From Limnochorda pilosa (lineage in GTDB: Bacteria; Bacillota; Limnochordia; Limnochordales; Limnochordaceae), in assembly GCF_001544015.1 (NCBI RefSeq), contig NZ_AP014924.1:3286001-3350000 (forward strand): a stretch of 64,000 nucleotides of DNA, written 5' to 3'. Both the position numbers and the translations under genes were made by a program. The notes under the pieces were generated by a model. It saw only the letters and a program-made list of their open reading frames with translations, was not told the origin of the DNA and searched no databases. Below are positions 9,025 through 21,554 of the stretch, piece by piece; the stretch's first letter is position 1; every line of letters starts with the position of its first letter.

Positions 9025-10310
9025 CGGTCCACCTCACCGAAGACGGGGTCCGTGGTGGCCAGGATGGAGACCAGGTCCGCCACCAGGTGGCCTTCCGCCA
9101 TGGCCGGGATCGCCTGCACGTTGTAGAAGGAGGGGGGGCGCACCCGCACCCGCCAGGGCCGGTTGCCCCCGTCGGAGACCACGTAGAAGCCTATCTCGCC
9201 CCGGGGCGACTCCAGCGCCTGGTAGACGGCGCCCGGGGGCACGTCGAAGCCGTGGGCCACCAGCTTGAAGTGGTGGATGAGCGCCTCCATGCTCACCCGC
9301 ACCTCTTCCTTGGGCGGAAGCGCGATCTTCCGGTCTTCCACCATGACGGGGCCGGGCTCCAGCTCGTCCAGTGCCTGCTGGACGATGCCGAGGCTCTCTT
9401 CCATCTCCTGCATCCGGACTTGGTAGCGGTCGTAGGCGTCGCCCCGGCTGCCCAGAGGCACCTGGAAGGCATAGCGCTCGTAGCCGCAGTAGGGGAAAGC
9501 TCGGCGGACGTCGTAGTTCACGCCCGAGGCCCGCAGCATGGGGCCCGTGAGACCGAGCGCGATGGCCTGCTGCGCCGTCAGCACGCCGATCCCGCGGGTG
9601 CGGTCGAGCCAGATGGGGTTCCGGTCCAACAGGTCCCGCAGCTGCCGCATGCGGGGCGGGAAGCCCTTCAGGTACGCCCGGAGCATCTCCTCCCACGTGG
9701 GCGGGACGTCGCGCATCACCCCGCCGATGCGGATGTAGCTGGGGTTCATGCGGGCGCCGCTGGCCTCCTCGAAGAGGTCGAGGATGCCCTCCCGCATGTC
9801 GAAGCTGTAGAAGTAGACGCTCTGGGCCCCCAGGTCCAAGGCGTTGGTGCCAAGCCAGACCAGGTGGCTCGCGATGCGCTGCAGCTCCACCATGATCACC
9901 CGGAGCACCCTCGCCCGTTCCGGGGCCTCCAAACCCAGGAGCTTCTCCACCGCCAGGACGTAGCCCAGGTTGTTGGAGAGCGGGGAGAGGTAGTCCATCC
10001 GGTCGATGACGGTGATGGCCTGCTGCCAGAGGAGGTTCTCTGCGTTCTTCTCGATCCCCGTGTGAAGGAAACCCACCTCGGGGGTGGCCCGGACGACCGT
10101 CTCCCCCTCCAGCTCCACCACCACGCGCAGAACGCCGTGGGTGCTCGGGTGATGCGGGCCGATGCTGAGGGTCATGCGGTCCGCCGCGGCGTCTTCGTCC
10201 GGGAGGTCCACCTCGCGCCGCCCCACGTCGCCGGGACGGGACCGGGCGGCCTCGGAAGGAACCGGCACCGCGCCGTTCCGCTCGCGCTCTTTTGGCTCTC
10301 GCACGCTCAT
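9021..10310 (-). CDS. nuoD: NADH:quinone oxidoreductase subunit D
   Basis: 49-kDa-type subunit that forms the quinone pocket with NuoB, 429 residues. The conserved IGPHHPSTHGVLR segment lies after a charged N-terminal extension of about 47 residues, and EEASGARMNPSYIRIGGVM follows in the middle. ATG 10310 has GAGGTG seven bases upstream; an in-frame GTG at 10319 is the alternative start. The 46-base gap to nuoC is one of the few spaces in the operon. NuoC and NuoD are separate proteins here, not the CD fusion of enterobacteria. Confidence 0.96.
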   Translation of the reverse strand: MSVREPKERERNGAVPVPSEAARSRPGDVGRREVDLPDEDAAADRMTLSIGPHHPSTHGVLRVVVELEGETVVRATPEVGFLHTGIEKNAENLLWQQAITVIDRMDYLSPLSNNLGYVLAVEKLLGLEAPERARVLRVIMVELQRIASHLVWLGTNALDLGAQSVYFYSFDMREGILDLFEEASGARMNPSYIRIGGVMRDVPPTWEEMLRAYLKGFPPRMRQLRDLLDRNPIWLDRTRGIGVLTAQQAIALGLTGPMLRASGVNYDVRRAFPYCGYERYAFQVPLGSRGDAYDRYQVRMQEMEESLGIVQQALDELEPGPVMVEDRKIALPPKEEVRVSMEALIHHFKLVAHGFDVPPGAVYQALESPRGEIGFYVVSDGGNRPWRVRVRPPSFYNVQAIPAMAEGHLVADLVSILATTDPVFGEVDR

Positions 10311-10364
10311 GGTCGACACCTCGATTCCCCCAACGCGCTCACCGGCCCGGCTCCGGGCCCCAGC

Positions 10365-10973
10365 CTACCTCTCGTGCGGCCGCACCCTAGCCTGCAGAAA
10401 GTCGAACCGATGGCCCAGCGGCAGCTCCTCCTCCTCCAGGGCCCTGGGGCCCCGCAGAGGGTAATCCTTCCGGAGGGGGTGACCCTCCCAGTCGTCGGGC
10501 ATCAGGATCCGCCGCAGGTCCGGGTGCCCCTTGAAGCGGATGCCCATCAGGTCGTAGACCTCCCGCTCGGGCCAGTTGGCCGAGGGCCATATCCCCGAGA
10601 CGGTGGGTACCTCCGGCCGCTCGCCCGCCACCGGCACCCGGAGCTGCAGCCGGCGCGGCTGCTCGGGCGTGCCGTCGCCCTTCAGCGCAAGGAGATGGTA
10701 GACCACCTCGAACCGGGGTTCCCGGGGCAGGTAGTCGACGCCGGCCACGTCCAGGCACATGGTGAATCCGGCCGCCCTCGCCCGCTGGCAGAGGGGGATC
10801 AGGCTCGCCGGCATCACGCGCAGGCTCTCGATGCCGTGGCACGGCTCCAGCCGCTCCACGCCCCCGGGAGCCCCCTCCAGCAGCCCCGCAAGCCAGGGAG
10901 CCGGCTCTGCCAAGTCCCCCGTCCCCTCCGGGCGGGCGGCCTGGACGACGGTGCCTTCCATCGGGTCAGGCAT
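10365..10973 (-). CDS. nuoC: NADH:quinone oxidoreductase subunit C
   Basis: 30-kDa-type peripheral subunit, 202 residues. The C-terminal family signature [20 protein letters not shown] followed by [18 protein letters not shown] is complete. The N-terminal 30 residues are Pro/Gly/Glu-rich and poorly conserved, so the exact start is less certain. ATG 10973 overlaps nuoB by eight bases; an in-frame ATG at 10961 would avoid the overlap. Confidence 0.95.
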   Translation of the reverse strand: MPDPMEGTVVQAARPEGTGDLAEPAPWLAGLLEGAPGGVERLEPCHGIESLRVMPASLIPLCQRARAAGFTMCLDVAGVDYLPREPRFEVVYHLLALKGDGTPEQPRRLQLRVPVAGERPEVPTVSGIWPSANWPEREVYDLMGIRFKGHPDLRRILMPDDWEGHPLRKDYPLRGPRALEEEELPLGHRFDFLQARVRPHER

Positions 10974-11445
10974 GCTTGGTGATCACCCCTGCCTGCGGAT
11001 CCCCGCCCGCGATCTCCTGCTGCAGCCTCAGCACCGCGTGGAGGACCGCGTCGGGCGTGGGCGGGCAGCCGGGCACGTAGACGTCCACCGGGAGGACCTG
11101 GTCGACCCCCTGGACGATGGCGTAGTTGTCGAAAATGCCCCCAGAGGAGGCGCAGGCGCCCATGGCCACCACCCACTTGGGCTCGGGCATCTGCGCGTGG
11201 ATCTGCTTGATGACCGGCACCATCTTGTTGGACAGGCGGCCCGACACGATCAGCAGGTCCGCCTGCCGGGGCGACGCCCGGAAAACCTCGGCCCCGAACC
11301 GGGACGCGTCGTACCGGGGAGCGACCAGGTTCATCATCTCGATGGCGCAGCAGGCGAGACCGAAGGTCAGCGGCCAGACCGAGGACTTCTGGGCCCAGCG
11401 CGCGAACTGGTCCACCCGGGTGACCAGGAACGGGTCGTTGGTCAT
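10966..11445 (-). CDS. nuoB: NADH:quinone oxidoreductase subunit B (N2 cluster)
   Basis: PSST-type subunit carrying the terminal [4Fe-4S] cluster N2, 159 residues. The tandem cysteines in [11 protein letters not shown], the third in [10 protein letters not shown] and the fourth in [11 protein letters not shown] are all present. ATG 11445 overlaps the nuoA stop (ATGA), which fixes the start; a longer frame from 11472 would only re-read nuoA sequence. It works with NuoD in quinone reduction. Confidence 0.97.
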   Translation of the reverse strand: MTNDPFLVTRVDQFARWAQKSSVWPLTFGLACCAIEMMNLVAPRYDASRFGAEVFRASPRQADLLIVSGRLSNKMVPVIKQIHAQMPEPKWVVAMGACASSGGIFDNYAIVQGVDQVLPVDVYVPGCPPTPDAVLHAVLRLQQEIAGGDPQAGVITKHA

Positions 11446-11804
11446 CTCCACTGGAATCCCCCCTTCTTCCACACGTAGGCGTACCCGATGGCCAGCACCA
11501 GCACGAAGGCCACCACCTCCCAGAGGCCGAAGGCACCCAGCCTCCGGAGCGTGACCGCCCAGGGGTAGAAGGCCGCCGCCTCCACGTCGAAGATCACGAA
11601 GAGCATGGCGACCAGGTAGAACTGGACCGGGATCCGACCCGTGAGCGGGGGCGTGGGATAACCACTCTCATAGGTGAGGTACTTCGCGGGGTCGTTGTGA
11701 CGGGCACGCCGGGCTCGCGCCAGAAACTCGATGAGGCCCGTGATGAGGATGGGCACCGCCAGGGCGACGCCCAGGTAGATGAGGACAGGAAGATACGACT
11801 CCAC
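11442..11804 (-). CDS. nuoA: NADH:quinone oxidoreductase subunit A
   Basis: First gene of the nuo operon, a small membrane subunit of 120 residues with three helices. The conserved [13 protein letters not shown] segment and the terminal VWKKGGFQW stretch identify the family. The loop that often reads YECG reads Y-E-S-G here (Ser47), so the usual loop cysteine is absent. The start is GTG 11804, preceded by GGGGGGCGAGGAG. A Rex-like operator lies 21-38 bases upstream. Confidence 0.95.
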   Translation of the reverse strand: MESYLPVLIYLGVALAVPILITGLIEFLARARRARHNDPAKYLTYESGYPTPPLTGRIPVQFYLVAMLFVIFDVEAAAFYPWAVTLRRLGAFGLWEVVAFVLVLAIGYAYVWKKGGFQWR

Positions 11805-11824
11805 CGCTCCTCGCCCCCCGCACT

Positions 11825-11842
11825 ATGTGAACGACAGCACAA
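11825..11842. promoter_or_regulatory. Putative Rex operator upstream of nuoA
   Basis: The plus strand reads ATGTGAACGACAGCACAA. Against the Rex consensus TTGTGAA-N4-TTCACAA it matches 11 of 14 arm positions, including TGTGAA on one side and CACAA on the other. It is centred about 30 bases before the nuoA GTG, where a repressor would block transcription initiation or early elongation. A rex gene lies in the same window (62219-62860). I find no strong -10/-35 pair here; TTGGCC and CATAGT on the minus strand are the best available, at poor (19-base) spacing. Confidence 0.6.
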
Positions 11843-11856
11843 TCTTGGCCAAGCCA

Positions 11857-11903
11857 AAGCGGGCGTGCGCCCGCTGGACGACCCCTCCGGTTCCAACCGG
11901 AGG
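11857..11903 (-). terminator. Two adjacent hairpins between the 11999 gene and nuoA
   Basis: Reading the minus strand, a hairpin at 11903-11884 (arms CCTCCGGT / ACCGGAGG, 4-base loop) is followed by one at 11872-11857 (GCGGGC / GCCCGC) and then TTTGGCTT. The second is the more terminator-like because of its short T-containing tail. They would end transcription coming from the small membrane gene upstream, or lie in the nuo leader if the promoter is further away. The remaining bases up to 11998 show GGATCC twice, four bases apart (11914-11929), and no gene. Confidence 0.4.
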
Positions 11904-11998
11904 AAAGGCTCAGGGATCCTGTAGGATCCACTACAGCATACACCTGAACGCGCGCCGGCGGCAACCCCGGAACCGGCCACCCCTCCCTGCCGACGGTG

Positions 11999-12385
11999 TC
12001 AGACGTCGACTCCGCGCGCGGGTTCGGATGCGTCGGGGCCCTGGCTGCGGGCCTCCCGGCGGCCTCGCCCCGAGGGGACCCGGGCGGCAGCCCTGGCCCG
12101 AGGCCGGTCGGGTGCTTCCGCGGCCTCCTCGGACGCCGCCTCGCCGGCCGCAGGCTCGGCCTCTCCGGCCCAGGCCCCTACCACGTCTTCGGGCGGCTTC
12201 AGCACCGCGTCGGCCAGGGGGCTCTCGGTGGTCATCACCAGCGTGACGGCGAAGGTGGCGGCGGTGAGCATGAGGAACATCAGGAGTTTTACCAGGAGGC
12301 CGGCCGGCGCCACCAGGACACCCCACGCCAGGAGGACGAAGACAGCCGCGAGGCCGACGGCGACCCCGCCCAACGCCCGATCCAC
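11999..12385 (-). CDS. Small membrane protein, function unknown
   Basis: Predicted 128-residue protein that I do not recognise. Residues 5-25 and about 28-50 are strongly hydrophobic and would form two membrane helices. The rest is an Ala/Glu/Arg-rich hydrophilic tail of about 70 residues, probably cytoplasmic and disordered. The start is GTG 12385, with AGGAAGGGG about ten bases upstream. It lies alone between dcd and nuoA on the same strand. The tail is low complexity, so coding certainty rests mainly on the hydrophobic segments and the ribosome site. Confidence 0.6.
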   Translation of the reverse strand: MDRALGGVAVGLAAVFVLLAWGVLVAPAGLLVKLLMFLMLTAATFAVTLVMTTESPLADAVLKPPEDVVGAWAGEAEPAAGEAASEEAAEAPDRPRARAAARVPSGRGRREARSQGPDASEPARGVDV

Positions 12386-12512
12386 GAGCTTTCAACCCCT
12401 TCCTTGCAGACCCTTGCACACGTGTTAAGAAGCCTATTCCGCGACACCGTCCTGAATCCTCCCTCGACGCGGGGCTTTCGGGCCGCGCCGCCGGCCCGCG
12501 GCCTCCGGCCGA

Positions 12513-13079
12513 TCAGACCCGCGGGGGTACCACGCCCTGCTGGCCCTGGTACTTGCCGCTCCGGTCCGCATAGGTGGTGCGGCACGGCTCCCCCTGGAGG
12601 AAGATCATCTGGGCGATGCCCTCGCCCGCGTAGATGCGCGCCGGCAGCGGCGTGGTGTTGCTGATCTCCAGGGTCAGGTACCCGTGCCACCCCGGTTCGG
12701 CCGGGGTGACGTTGAGGATGATCCCGCACCGGGCGTAGGTGGACTTGCCTGTACAGATCCCGATGACGTTCCGGGGAATGCGCAGGTACTCCACCGAACG
12801 GGCCAGCGCGAAGGAGTTGGGCGGAATGACGCAAGCGGGGCCGCGCACGTCCACGAACGCGCGGGTGTCGAAGTCCTTGGGATCCACCACCGTCGCGTTG
12901 ACGTTGGTGAAGATCTTGAACTCGTCCGCCACCCGGAGGTCGTAGCCATAGCTGGAAAGGCCGTACGAGAGCACGGGCTTGCCGGTCTCGGGATCCAGGC
13001 GCACCTGCTCGGGCACGAAGGGCTCGATCATCCGCTCGTCCCGCGCGAGCCGCTCGATCTCCAGGTCGTTGAGTATCAT
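12513..13079 (-). CDS. dcd: dCTP deaminase
   Basis: Trimeric dUTPase-fold enzyme that deaminates dCTP (to dUTP, or to dUMP in the bifunctional forms), feeding dTMP synthesis. It has 188 residues, typical for the family. Visible signatures are [13 protein letters not shown] near residue 40, [12 protein letters not shown] with the substrate-contact Ser/Arg, and the catalytic-glutamate region [19 protein letters not shown] 13079 has GGGAGGG upstream. Whether it is mono- or bifunctional cannot be read from sequence alone. It is divergent from darA. Confidence 0.93.
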   Translation of the reverse strand: MILNDLEIERLARDERMIEPFVPEQVRLDPETGKPVLSYGLSSYGYDLRVADEFKIFTNVNATVVDPKDFDTRAFVDVRGPACVIPPNSFALARSVEYLRIPRNVIGICTGKSTYARCGIILNVTPAEPGWHGYLTLEISNTTPLPARIYAGEGIAQMIFLQGEPCRTTYADRSGKYQGQQGVVPPRV

Positions 13080-13190
13080 CCATGAGACCCTCCCTGACCC
13101 CGCACGACCCCGCCCCGCGGGTCGGGGCAGGAGGCGGGCTCTTTTCGGCCAATAGGTGTAGCGCACGCCTCACCGAAAGGGGGATGACCC

Positions 13191-13511
13191 ATGAAGCTCA
13201 TCCTGGCCGTGGTGGAGGACGAGAACGCCAGCCCCTTGATGGACTCGCTGGTGGAACAGGGGTTCCAGACCACCAAGCTCGCCTCGACGGGTGGCTTCCT
13301 CTTGCGCGGAAACACCACGCTCCTCATCGGCGTGGACGACGACCGGGTGGAACCCGTGCTCACCACCATCCAACGCATCTGCGCCCGTCAGAAGCGGCTC
13401 CTGCCCCAGCCTTCGCCGGAGCTGCCCAACTCGGTCAGCATGCCCATCGAGATCGAGTCAGGCGGGGCCACCGTCTTCGTGCTCCACGTGGATCGGTTCA
13501 TCAAGACCTGA
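13191..13511 (+). CDS. darA: PII-like cyclic-di-AMP receptor (DarA/PstA family)
   Basis: 106-residue PII-fold signal protein that binds cyclic di-AMP in Firmicutes; downstream partners are not established. The family motif TTKLASTGGFLLRGNTTLLI is intact, with the T-x-x-x-STGGF ligand loop near residues 28-36, and the protein ends in HVDRF. ATG 13191 is preceded by AAGGGGGATGACCC. It is the only plus-strand gene in this part and its last 54 bases overlap the 3' end of folK tail to tail. It supports a Firmicutes-type lineage. Confidence 0.93.
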   Translation: MKLILAVVEDENASPLMDSLVEQGFQTTKLASTGGFLLRGNTTLLIGVDDDRVEPVLTTIQRICARQKRLLPQPSPELPNSVSMPIEIESGGATVFVLHVDRFIKT

Positions 13512-14075
13512 CGGTCCCGCCCTTTCAGGAAGCATCGGGCCACCCACCCGCCGCACCTCGCCGTCGCGGGCATCCTCGGGCAGCCGGCTGAGCCACGCGC
13601 CGACGCTCCGGCCGTGCACGATCAGATCGGGCTCCAGCTCCGCCAGAGGCACGAGCACGAAGGCTCGTTCCACCAGACGAGGGTGGGGCAGGATGAGCCG
13701 GTCCGTCGACCGCTCCTGGCCGTCCATCCAGAGCAGGTCCACGTCGATGGTGCGCGGCCCCCAGCGCACCGCTCGCACCCTGCCGAGCGCCCGCTCGACG
13801 GCCAGCGCCCCGTCCAGCAGCTCCTCGGGGCTCAGGCCCGTGCGCACCTCGACGACGACGTTCAGGTACTGGGGCTGGGGCACCCCTCCCCAGGGTTCCG
13901 TCTCGTAGACGCTGCTGGTGCGCACCGCCTGGGTGGAAGGAAGGCCCGCCAGCTTCCGCAGCGCCTCTTCCAGCCACCGCTTCCGGTCTCCCAGGTTGGA
14001 GCCCAGGCCAAGGAAGGCGGTCACGCTGCCTTCGCCCGCCTCCCGCTTGGAGGGCGGCCAGCCGGGGCGGCTCAC
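13458..14075 (-). CDS. folK: 2-amino-4-hydroxy-6-hydroxymethyldihydropteridine pyrophosphokinase
   Basis: HPPK, which pyrophosphorylates the pterin before FolP joins it to p-aminobenzoate in folate synthesis. The product is 205 residues from GTG 14075, which overlaps the folP stop (GTGA). Key motifs are GLGSNLGDR, YETEPWG and the Mg/ATP loop RWGPRTIDVDLL. An internal GTG at 14024 would remove a 17-residue N-terminal extension and is a possible start. The 30-residue C-terminal extension overlaps darA on the other strand. Confidence 0.93.
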   Translation of the reverse strand: MSRPGWPPSKREAGEGSVTAFLGLGSNLGDRKRWLEEALRKLAGLPSTQAVRTSSVYETEPWGGVPQPQYLNVVVEVRTGLSPEELLDGALAVERALGRVRAVRWGPRTIDVDLLWMDGQERSTDRLILPHPRLVERAFVLVPLAELEPDLIVHGRSVGAWLSRLPEDARDGEVRRVGGPMLPERAGPSGLDEPIHVEHEDGGPA

Positions 14076-15028
14076 GGGGTCGCCTCCTCGCCCGAGGTCC
14101 ACGGATCGCCGGGCCGCACCAGGGCGTCCACCACCCGCCGGGCCCGGTCGACGGCGCGCACGTCGTGGACCCGGACCATGTCCGCCCCTTGGAGGACGGC
14201 CACCACCACCGCGGCCAGGGTCCCTTCCACCCGGTCCAGGGGCGGTGTTCCCAGGATCCGCCCCAGAAAGGACTTGCGCGAGGGACCGACCAACAGGGGG
14301 AGCCCGAAGGAGCCGAACCGCCCCAGCTCCCCCAGCAGCCGCAGGTTGTCCTCGAAGCGCTTGCCGAACCCCAGGCCGGGGTCGAGAATCATCTGCTCAC
14401 GACGGACGCCCGCCCGCTCCAGCGCCTGGATCCGTTCTTCGAAGAAGGCCCCCACCTCCCGCACCACGTCTTCGTACCACGGATCCTGCTGCATGGTGCG
14501 GGGCTCGCCCAGCATGTGCATCACCACCACCGGGAGCCCCGAGCGGGCCGCCAGCGGCGCCATGCCCGGGTCGAAGAGGGCGGCGGAGATATCGTTCAAG
14601 AACCGGGCCCCCGCGTCGACGGCGGCCTCGGCCACCCGGGCCTTGTAGGTGTCGATGGAGATGGGCACCCGCGCCTCGCGGGCGAGCCGCCGGATGACGG
14701 GGACGACCCGGCGGAGCTCCTCGGCTTCCGAGACCGGCGCCGCCCCAGGCCGGGTCGACTCGCCGCCCACGTCGATGAGGTCCGCCCCCTCCGCCGCCAT
14801 CTCCAGCCCCCTGGCCACCGCGGCCCCGGCGTCCAGGTACTGGCCGCCGTCGGAGAAGGAGTCGGGCGTCACGTTGAGGACGCCCATCACGTACGTGCGC
14901 CGTCCCAGGGGCAGGACGTGCTCGCCCAGGCGCAGGCGATCCACTCTCGGCCCGGGCGCGCCGGTCTCCGCCGCCCCCAGGGCGGGTGCCTCCCCGCCGG
15001 CCTCTCCGACCTCTCGCTGCGTCGCCAT
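14072..15028 (-). CDS. folP: Dihydropteroate synthase
   Basis: TIM-barrel enzyme condensing the pterin pyrophosphate with p-aminobenzoate, 318 residues. All the expected blocks are present: GVLNVTPDSFSDGG, DVGGESTRPGA, a short LNDISA, LDPGLGFGKRFEDN and GPSRKSFLG. The N-terminal 40 residues are an unconserved acidic extension. ATG 15028 follows GGGGGGAGACG. It is coupled to folK downstream and lies 11 bases after the M50 protease gene. Confidence 0.96.
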   Translation of the reverse strand: MATQREVGEAGGEAPALGAAETGAPGPRVDRLRLGEHVLPLGRRTYVMGVLNVTPDSFSDGGQYLDAGAAVARGLEMAAEGADLIDVGGESTRPGAAPVSEAEELRRVVPVIRRLAREARVPISIDTYKARVAEAAVDAGARFLNDISAALFDPGMAPLAARSGLPVVVMHMLGEPRTMQQDPWYEDVVREVGAFFEERIQALERAGVRREQMILDPGLGFGKRFEDNLRLLGELGRFGSFGLPLLVGPSRKSFLGRILGTPPLDRVEGTLAAVVVAVLQGADMVRVHDVRAVDRARRVVDALVRPGDPWTSGEEATP

Positions 15029-15039
15029 CGTCTCCCCCC

Positions 15040-19055
<4,016 letters not shown>

Positions 19056-19112
19056 TCAGCCTCGTCAGCCTCACCGCCGCCTGACGCCGGTCCCGCCGCC
19101 CGGCCGCCCGCC

Positions 19113-20405
19113 TTACAGCTTCCCCAGACTCTCCTCCAGATCGTAGATCAGGAGGCCGCTGGGCGCCTTCGGGTAGAAGTAGGTACTCTTTTGGGGCAGG
19201 CGCCCCACGGTCTCGGCCGCCCGCCGGACGGCCTCGCCGTCCAGGGCCGGCAGCAGGAAGGCCGCCCGGCCCTCTCCGGTCGCCACCCAGCGCCGGGCTT
19301 CCTCCCCGTCGTGGGTGAAGCGCAGGAACCGCTCGAACCCTTCGGCCTGGCTCCCCGCCAACCCCTTCAGGATGGGATCCAGCAGCTCCCGGTGGAGCAT
19401 GGTCACGGCCAGCTCCGGCGACCGGTCCGGCGGGGTCGCCAGCCGCCAGGCGGACCCGTCTGGCCCCACCAGGTGGACCACGCCGGGCTCCTCGGGCTCC
19501 GAGATGCGCGGGTGCGCCGCGCCGGTCGCTGCCCCTTCCGCAGCCCCCGCCGGGGCCAGCGGCTCCACCCGGAAGCGCTCGCGGGCCCGCGCCAGCAGAT
19601 CGTCCCAGCCTGGGACGCCGGGGCCGTTTTCCAGCACCCGGTGGGTCGGGAGGACGGTCACCGGGCTCAGGGCGGTGTTGACCAGCCAGAGGGCCGCCCA
19701 GGCCGCCCCTGGAAGAGTCCCCAGCGGGCCCCGGGCCAGGGCCACCGCCGTCTCGAAGCGGTGGTGGCCGTCGGCCAGCACCACCTGCAGGGGTCGCAGG
19801 TCGGCGGCCAGGCGCTCGGGCTCCAGCCCGCCGGCCACCCGCCACACCCGGTGCTCCACGCCCCGGTCGTCGGTGAACTGCTCCAGGGGAGCGTCGCCCA
19901 TCACCGCCTGGGCCAGCTCCCGCTCGCTCGGATCGGGCCGGTGGTAGAGGCCGAACACCTGGCTGAACTCGGCCCGCGCCGCCTGCCACAGGGCCAGGCG
20001 GTCCGCCTTGGGGCCCGGCAGGGTCGCCTCGTGGGGAAGGAACGTCTTCCCGGGCTCTTCCAGCCGGACGGCCCCCACCCATCCCCAGGTGAGGTGCTCG
20101 CCCCCACGCCAGGCATAACGCTGGGCGTAGAGGTAGAGCGCGGGCTCAGGGTCCGCGACCAGGATGCCGGTCTCCCGCCAGCGCCGGTAGAGGGCCGCGG
20201 CCCGGGTGTACCGGTTGGACGCGCCGCCGTCTCCGGGGAAGGTGCGCCCCAGCACCAGGCGAACGATGTTCCGGGGGCTCCGCTCGTAGAGTTGGTCCTG
20301 CAAGGTGGGGTCGATCACGTCGTACGGCGGCGCCAGCACGTCCTCCAGGCGGCCCGCCCGACCGGGGTCGTAGCGCACCGCCCGGAAGGGCCGGATCTCG
20401 GGCAA
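19113..20405 (-). CDS. DUF1015 family protein
   Basis: 430-residue cytoplasmic protein of the DUF1015 family, found widely in Firmicutes and Thermotogae, with no settled biochemical function. The family landmarks are the N-terminal RPFRAVRYD and APPYDVID, the central LADGHHRFETAVAL, and the C-terminal YFYPKAPSGLLIYDL. The start is TTG 20405 behind GAGGAGGCG. It is 72 bases upstream of guaB on the same strand and may be co-transcribed. Neighbouring genes do not reveal its role. Confidence 0.85.
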   Translation of the reverse strand: MPEIRPFRAVRYDPGRAGRLEDVLAPPYDVIDPTLQDQLYERSPRNIVRLVLGRTFPGDGGASNRYTRAAALYRRWRETGILVADPEPALYLYAQRYAWRGGEHLTWGWVGAVRLEEPGKTFLPHEATLPGPKADRLALWQAARAEFSQVFGLYHRPDPSERELAQAVMGDAPLEQFTDDRGVEHRVWRVAGGLEPERLAADLRPLQVVLADGHHRFETAVALARGPLGTLPGAAWAALWLVNTALSPVTVLPTHRVLENGPGVPGWDDLLARARERFRVEPLAPAGAAEGAATGAAHPRISEPEEPGVVHLVGPDGSAWRLATPPDRSPELAVTMLHRELLDPILKGLAGSQAEGFERFLRFTHDGEEARRWVATGEGRAAFLLPALDGEAVRRAAETVGRLPQKSTYFYPKAPSGLLIYDLEESLGKL

Positions 20406-20464
20406 GAAGCACGCCTCCTCGCGGCTCGACGCTCATGCCGGGGGAGCGGGCGGGCCCCCCGGGC

Positions 20465-20479
20465 GGGCCGGAAGCGCCC
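20465..20479. repeat. 15-base intergenic motif, copy 1
   Basis: GGGCCGGAAGCGCCC lies in the divergent gap between the DUF1015 gene and hbd. The same 15 bases recur in the rho leader at 37654-37668, and related forms sit in the repeats at 23786-23808 and 40544-40566. In such GC-rich DNA part of the similarity may be chance. The remainder of the 20406-20624 gap holds a C-rich stretch and the small ORF listed next, with no clear promoter. Confidence 0.35.
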
Positions 20480-20549
20480 GCTCCAGCGTTTCCCTCCAAG
20501 TTCGTGCCCCGAATCCTCTTCTCCTTCACCGGCCAGGAGGGGAGACCGC

Positions 20550-20597
20550 ATGGCCCCAAAGAATAAGAGCGTGAGGGAAGGCCCTCTGCATCGCTAA
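20550..20597 (+). CDS. Possible 15-residue small ORF upstream of hbd
   Basis: ATG 20550 follows a very good ribosome site (AGGAGGGGAGACCGC before ATG) and encodes MAPKNKSVREGPLHR, then TAA. The peptide is basic and hydrophilic. It ends 27 bases before the hbd start and could be a leader peptide or a translated small protein. No attenuator structure is evident after it. The call rests on the ribosome site alone. Confidence 0.35.
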   Translation: MAPKNKSVREGPLHR

Positions 20598-20624
20598 CAC
20601 CATCTGTTGCCGGGAGGGAGCGGG

Positions 20625-21554
20625 GTGGCAGCGCCGCGCGTGGGAGTGGTGGGAGCAGGAACGATGGGGACGAGCCTCGCGCAGCACCTGGCCCAGGAGG
20701 GCTTCGAAGTGGTGCTGGTGGACGTGTCCGAGGCGATCCTGCACCGCGCCCTGGAGGCTGTGGCCGCCTCCCTGGACCAGCGCCTGGAGAAATGGGCCAT
20801 CACCGAGGCGGAGAAGCGGGTGATTCTGAAGCGCATCACCCCCTCCCTCTCGCTTGAGGACGCGGCCCCGGCGGACCTGGTGATCGAGGCGGTCACCGAG
20901 GATCTCGAGCTGAAGAAAGGGATCTTCCGCCAGCTGGACGCCCTGGCGCCCCCTGACCGGCTCCTGGCCAGCAACACCTCCACCCTGAGCATCACCGAGG
21001 TGGCGGCCGCGACCGCTCACCCGGACCGGGTGCTGGGGGTGCACTTCGTCAACCCCGTCACCGAGATGCCCGTGGTGGAGATCATCCGGGGCCTCCACAC
21101 CTCCGAGGAGAGCGTGGCCAAGGCCCGGGCGTTCGTGGAGCGCATCGACAAGGTGGCGGTGGAGGTCTACGAGTCGCCCGGGTACGTCACCACCCGCCTG
21201 ATCATGCCCCTGCTGAACGAGGCCATGTACTGCGTCATGGAGGGCGTCGCTTCGCCGGAGGACATCGACACGGCCATGCGCCTGGGGTACCGCTTCCGCC
21301 ACGGACCCCTGGAGATGGCGGACCGCATGGGCCTCGACTCGCTTCTGATCGCCATGGAGCGGCTCTTCCGGGAGTACGGCGAGCTCAAGTTCCGGCCCTG
21401 CCCGCTCCTCAAGAAGTACGTGCGCGCGGGGAACCTGGGCGTGAAGACGGGCAGGGGCTTCTTCCACTACGACGAAGAAGGGCGTCGGCTTGACGCGCCC
21501 GGGGGACGCCCGGTGCACGAGCCGGGCGGCGCAGGCAAGGGGGTGGGCGCGTGA
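20625..21554 (+). CDS. 3-hydroxyacyl-CoA (3-hydroxybutyryl-CoA) dehydrogenase
   Basis: NAD(P)-dependent enzyme interconverting 3-hydroxyacyl-CoA and 3-oxoacyl-CoA, in beta-oxidation or butyrate-type metabolism; 309 residues. The Rossmann motif GVVGAGTMG starts near residue 6, SNTSTLSITE and HFVNPVTEMPVVEI hold the catalytic Ser/His region, and the C-terminal dimerisation domain ends in KTGRGFFHYD. GTG 20625 has GGGAGGGAG upstream; an earlier TTG at 20607 lacks such a site. The stop overlaps the ackA start (GTGA), so the two are coupled. Confidence 0.92.
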   Translation: MAAPRVGVVGAGTMGTSLAQHLAQEGFEVVLVDVSEAILHRALEAVAASLDQRLEKWAITEAEKRVILKRITPSLSLEDAAPADLVIEAVTEDLELKKGIFRQLDALAPPDRLLASNTSTLSITEVAAATAHPDRVLGVHFVNPVTEMPVVEIIRGLHTSEESVAKARAFVERIDKVAVEVYESPGYVTTRLIMPLLNEAMYCVMEGVASPEDIDTAMRLGYRFRHGPLEMADRMGLDSLLIAMERLFREYGELKFRPCPLLKKYVRAGNLGVKTGRGFFHYDEEGRRLDAPGGRPVHEPGGAGKGVGA

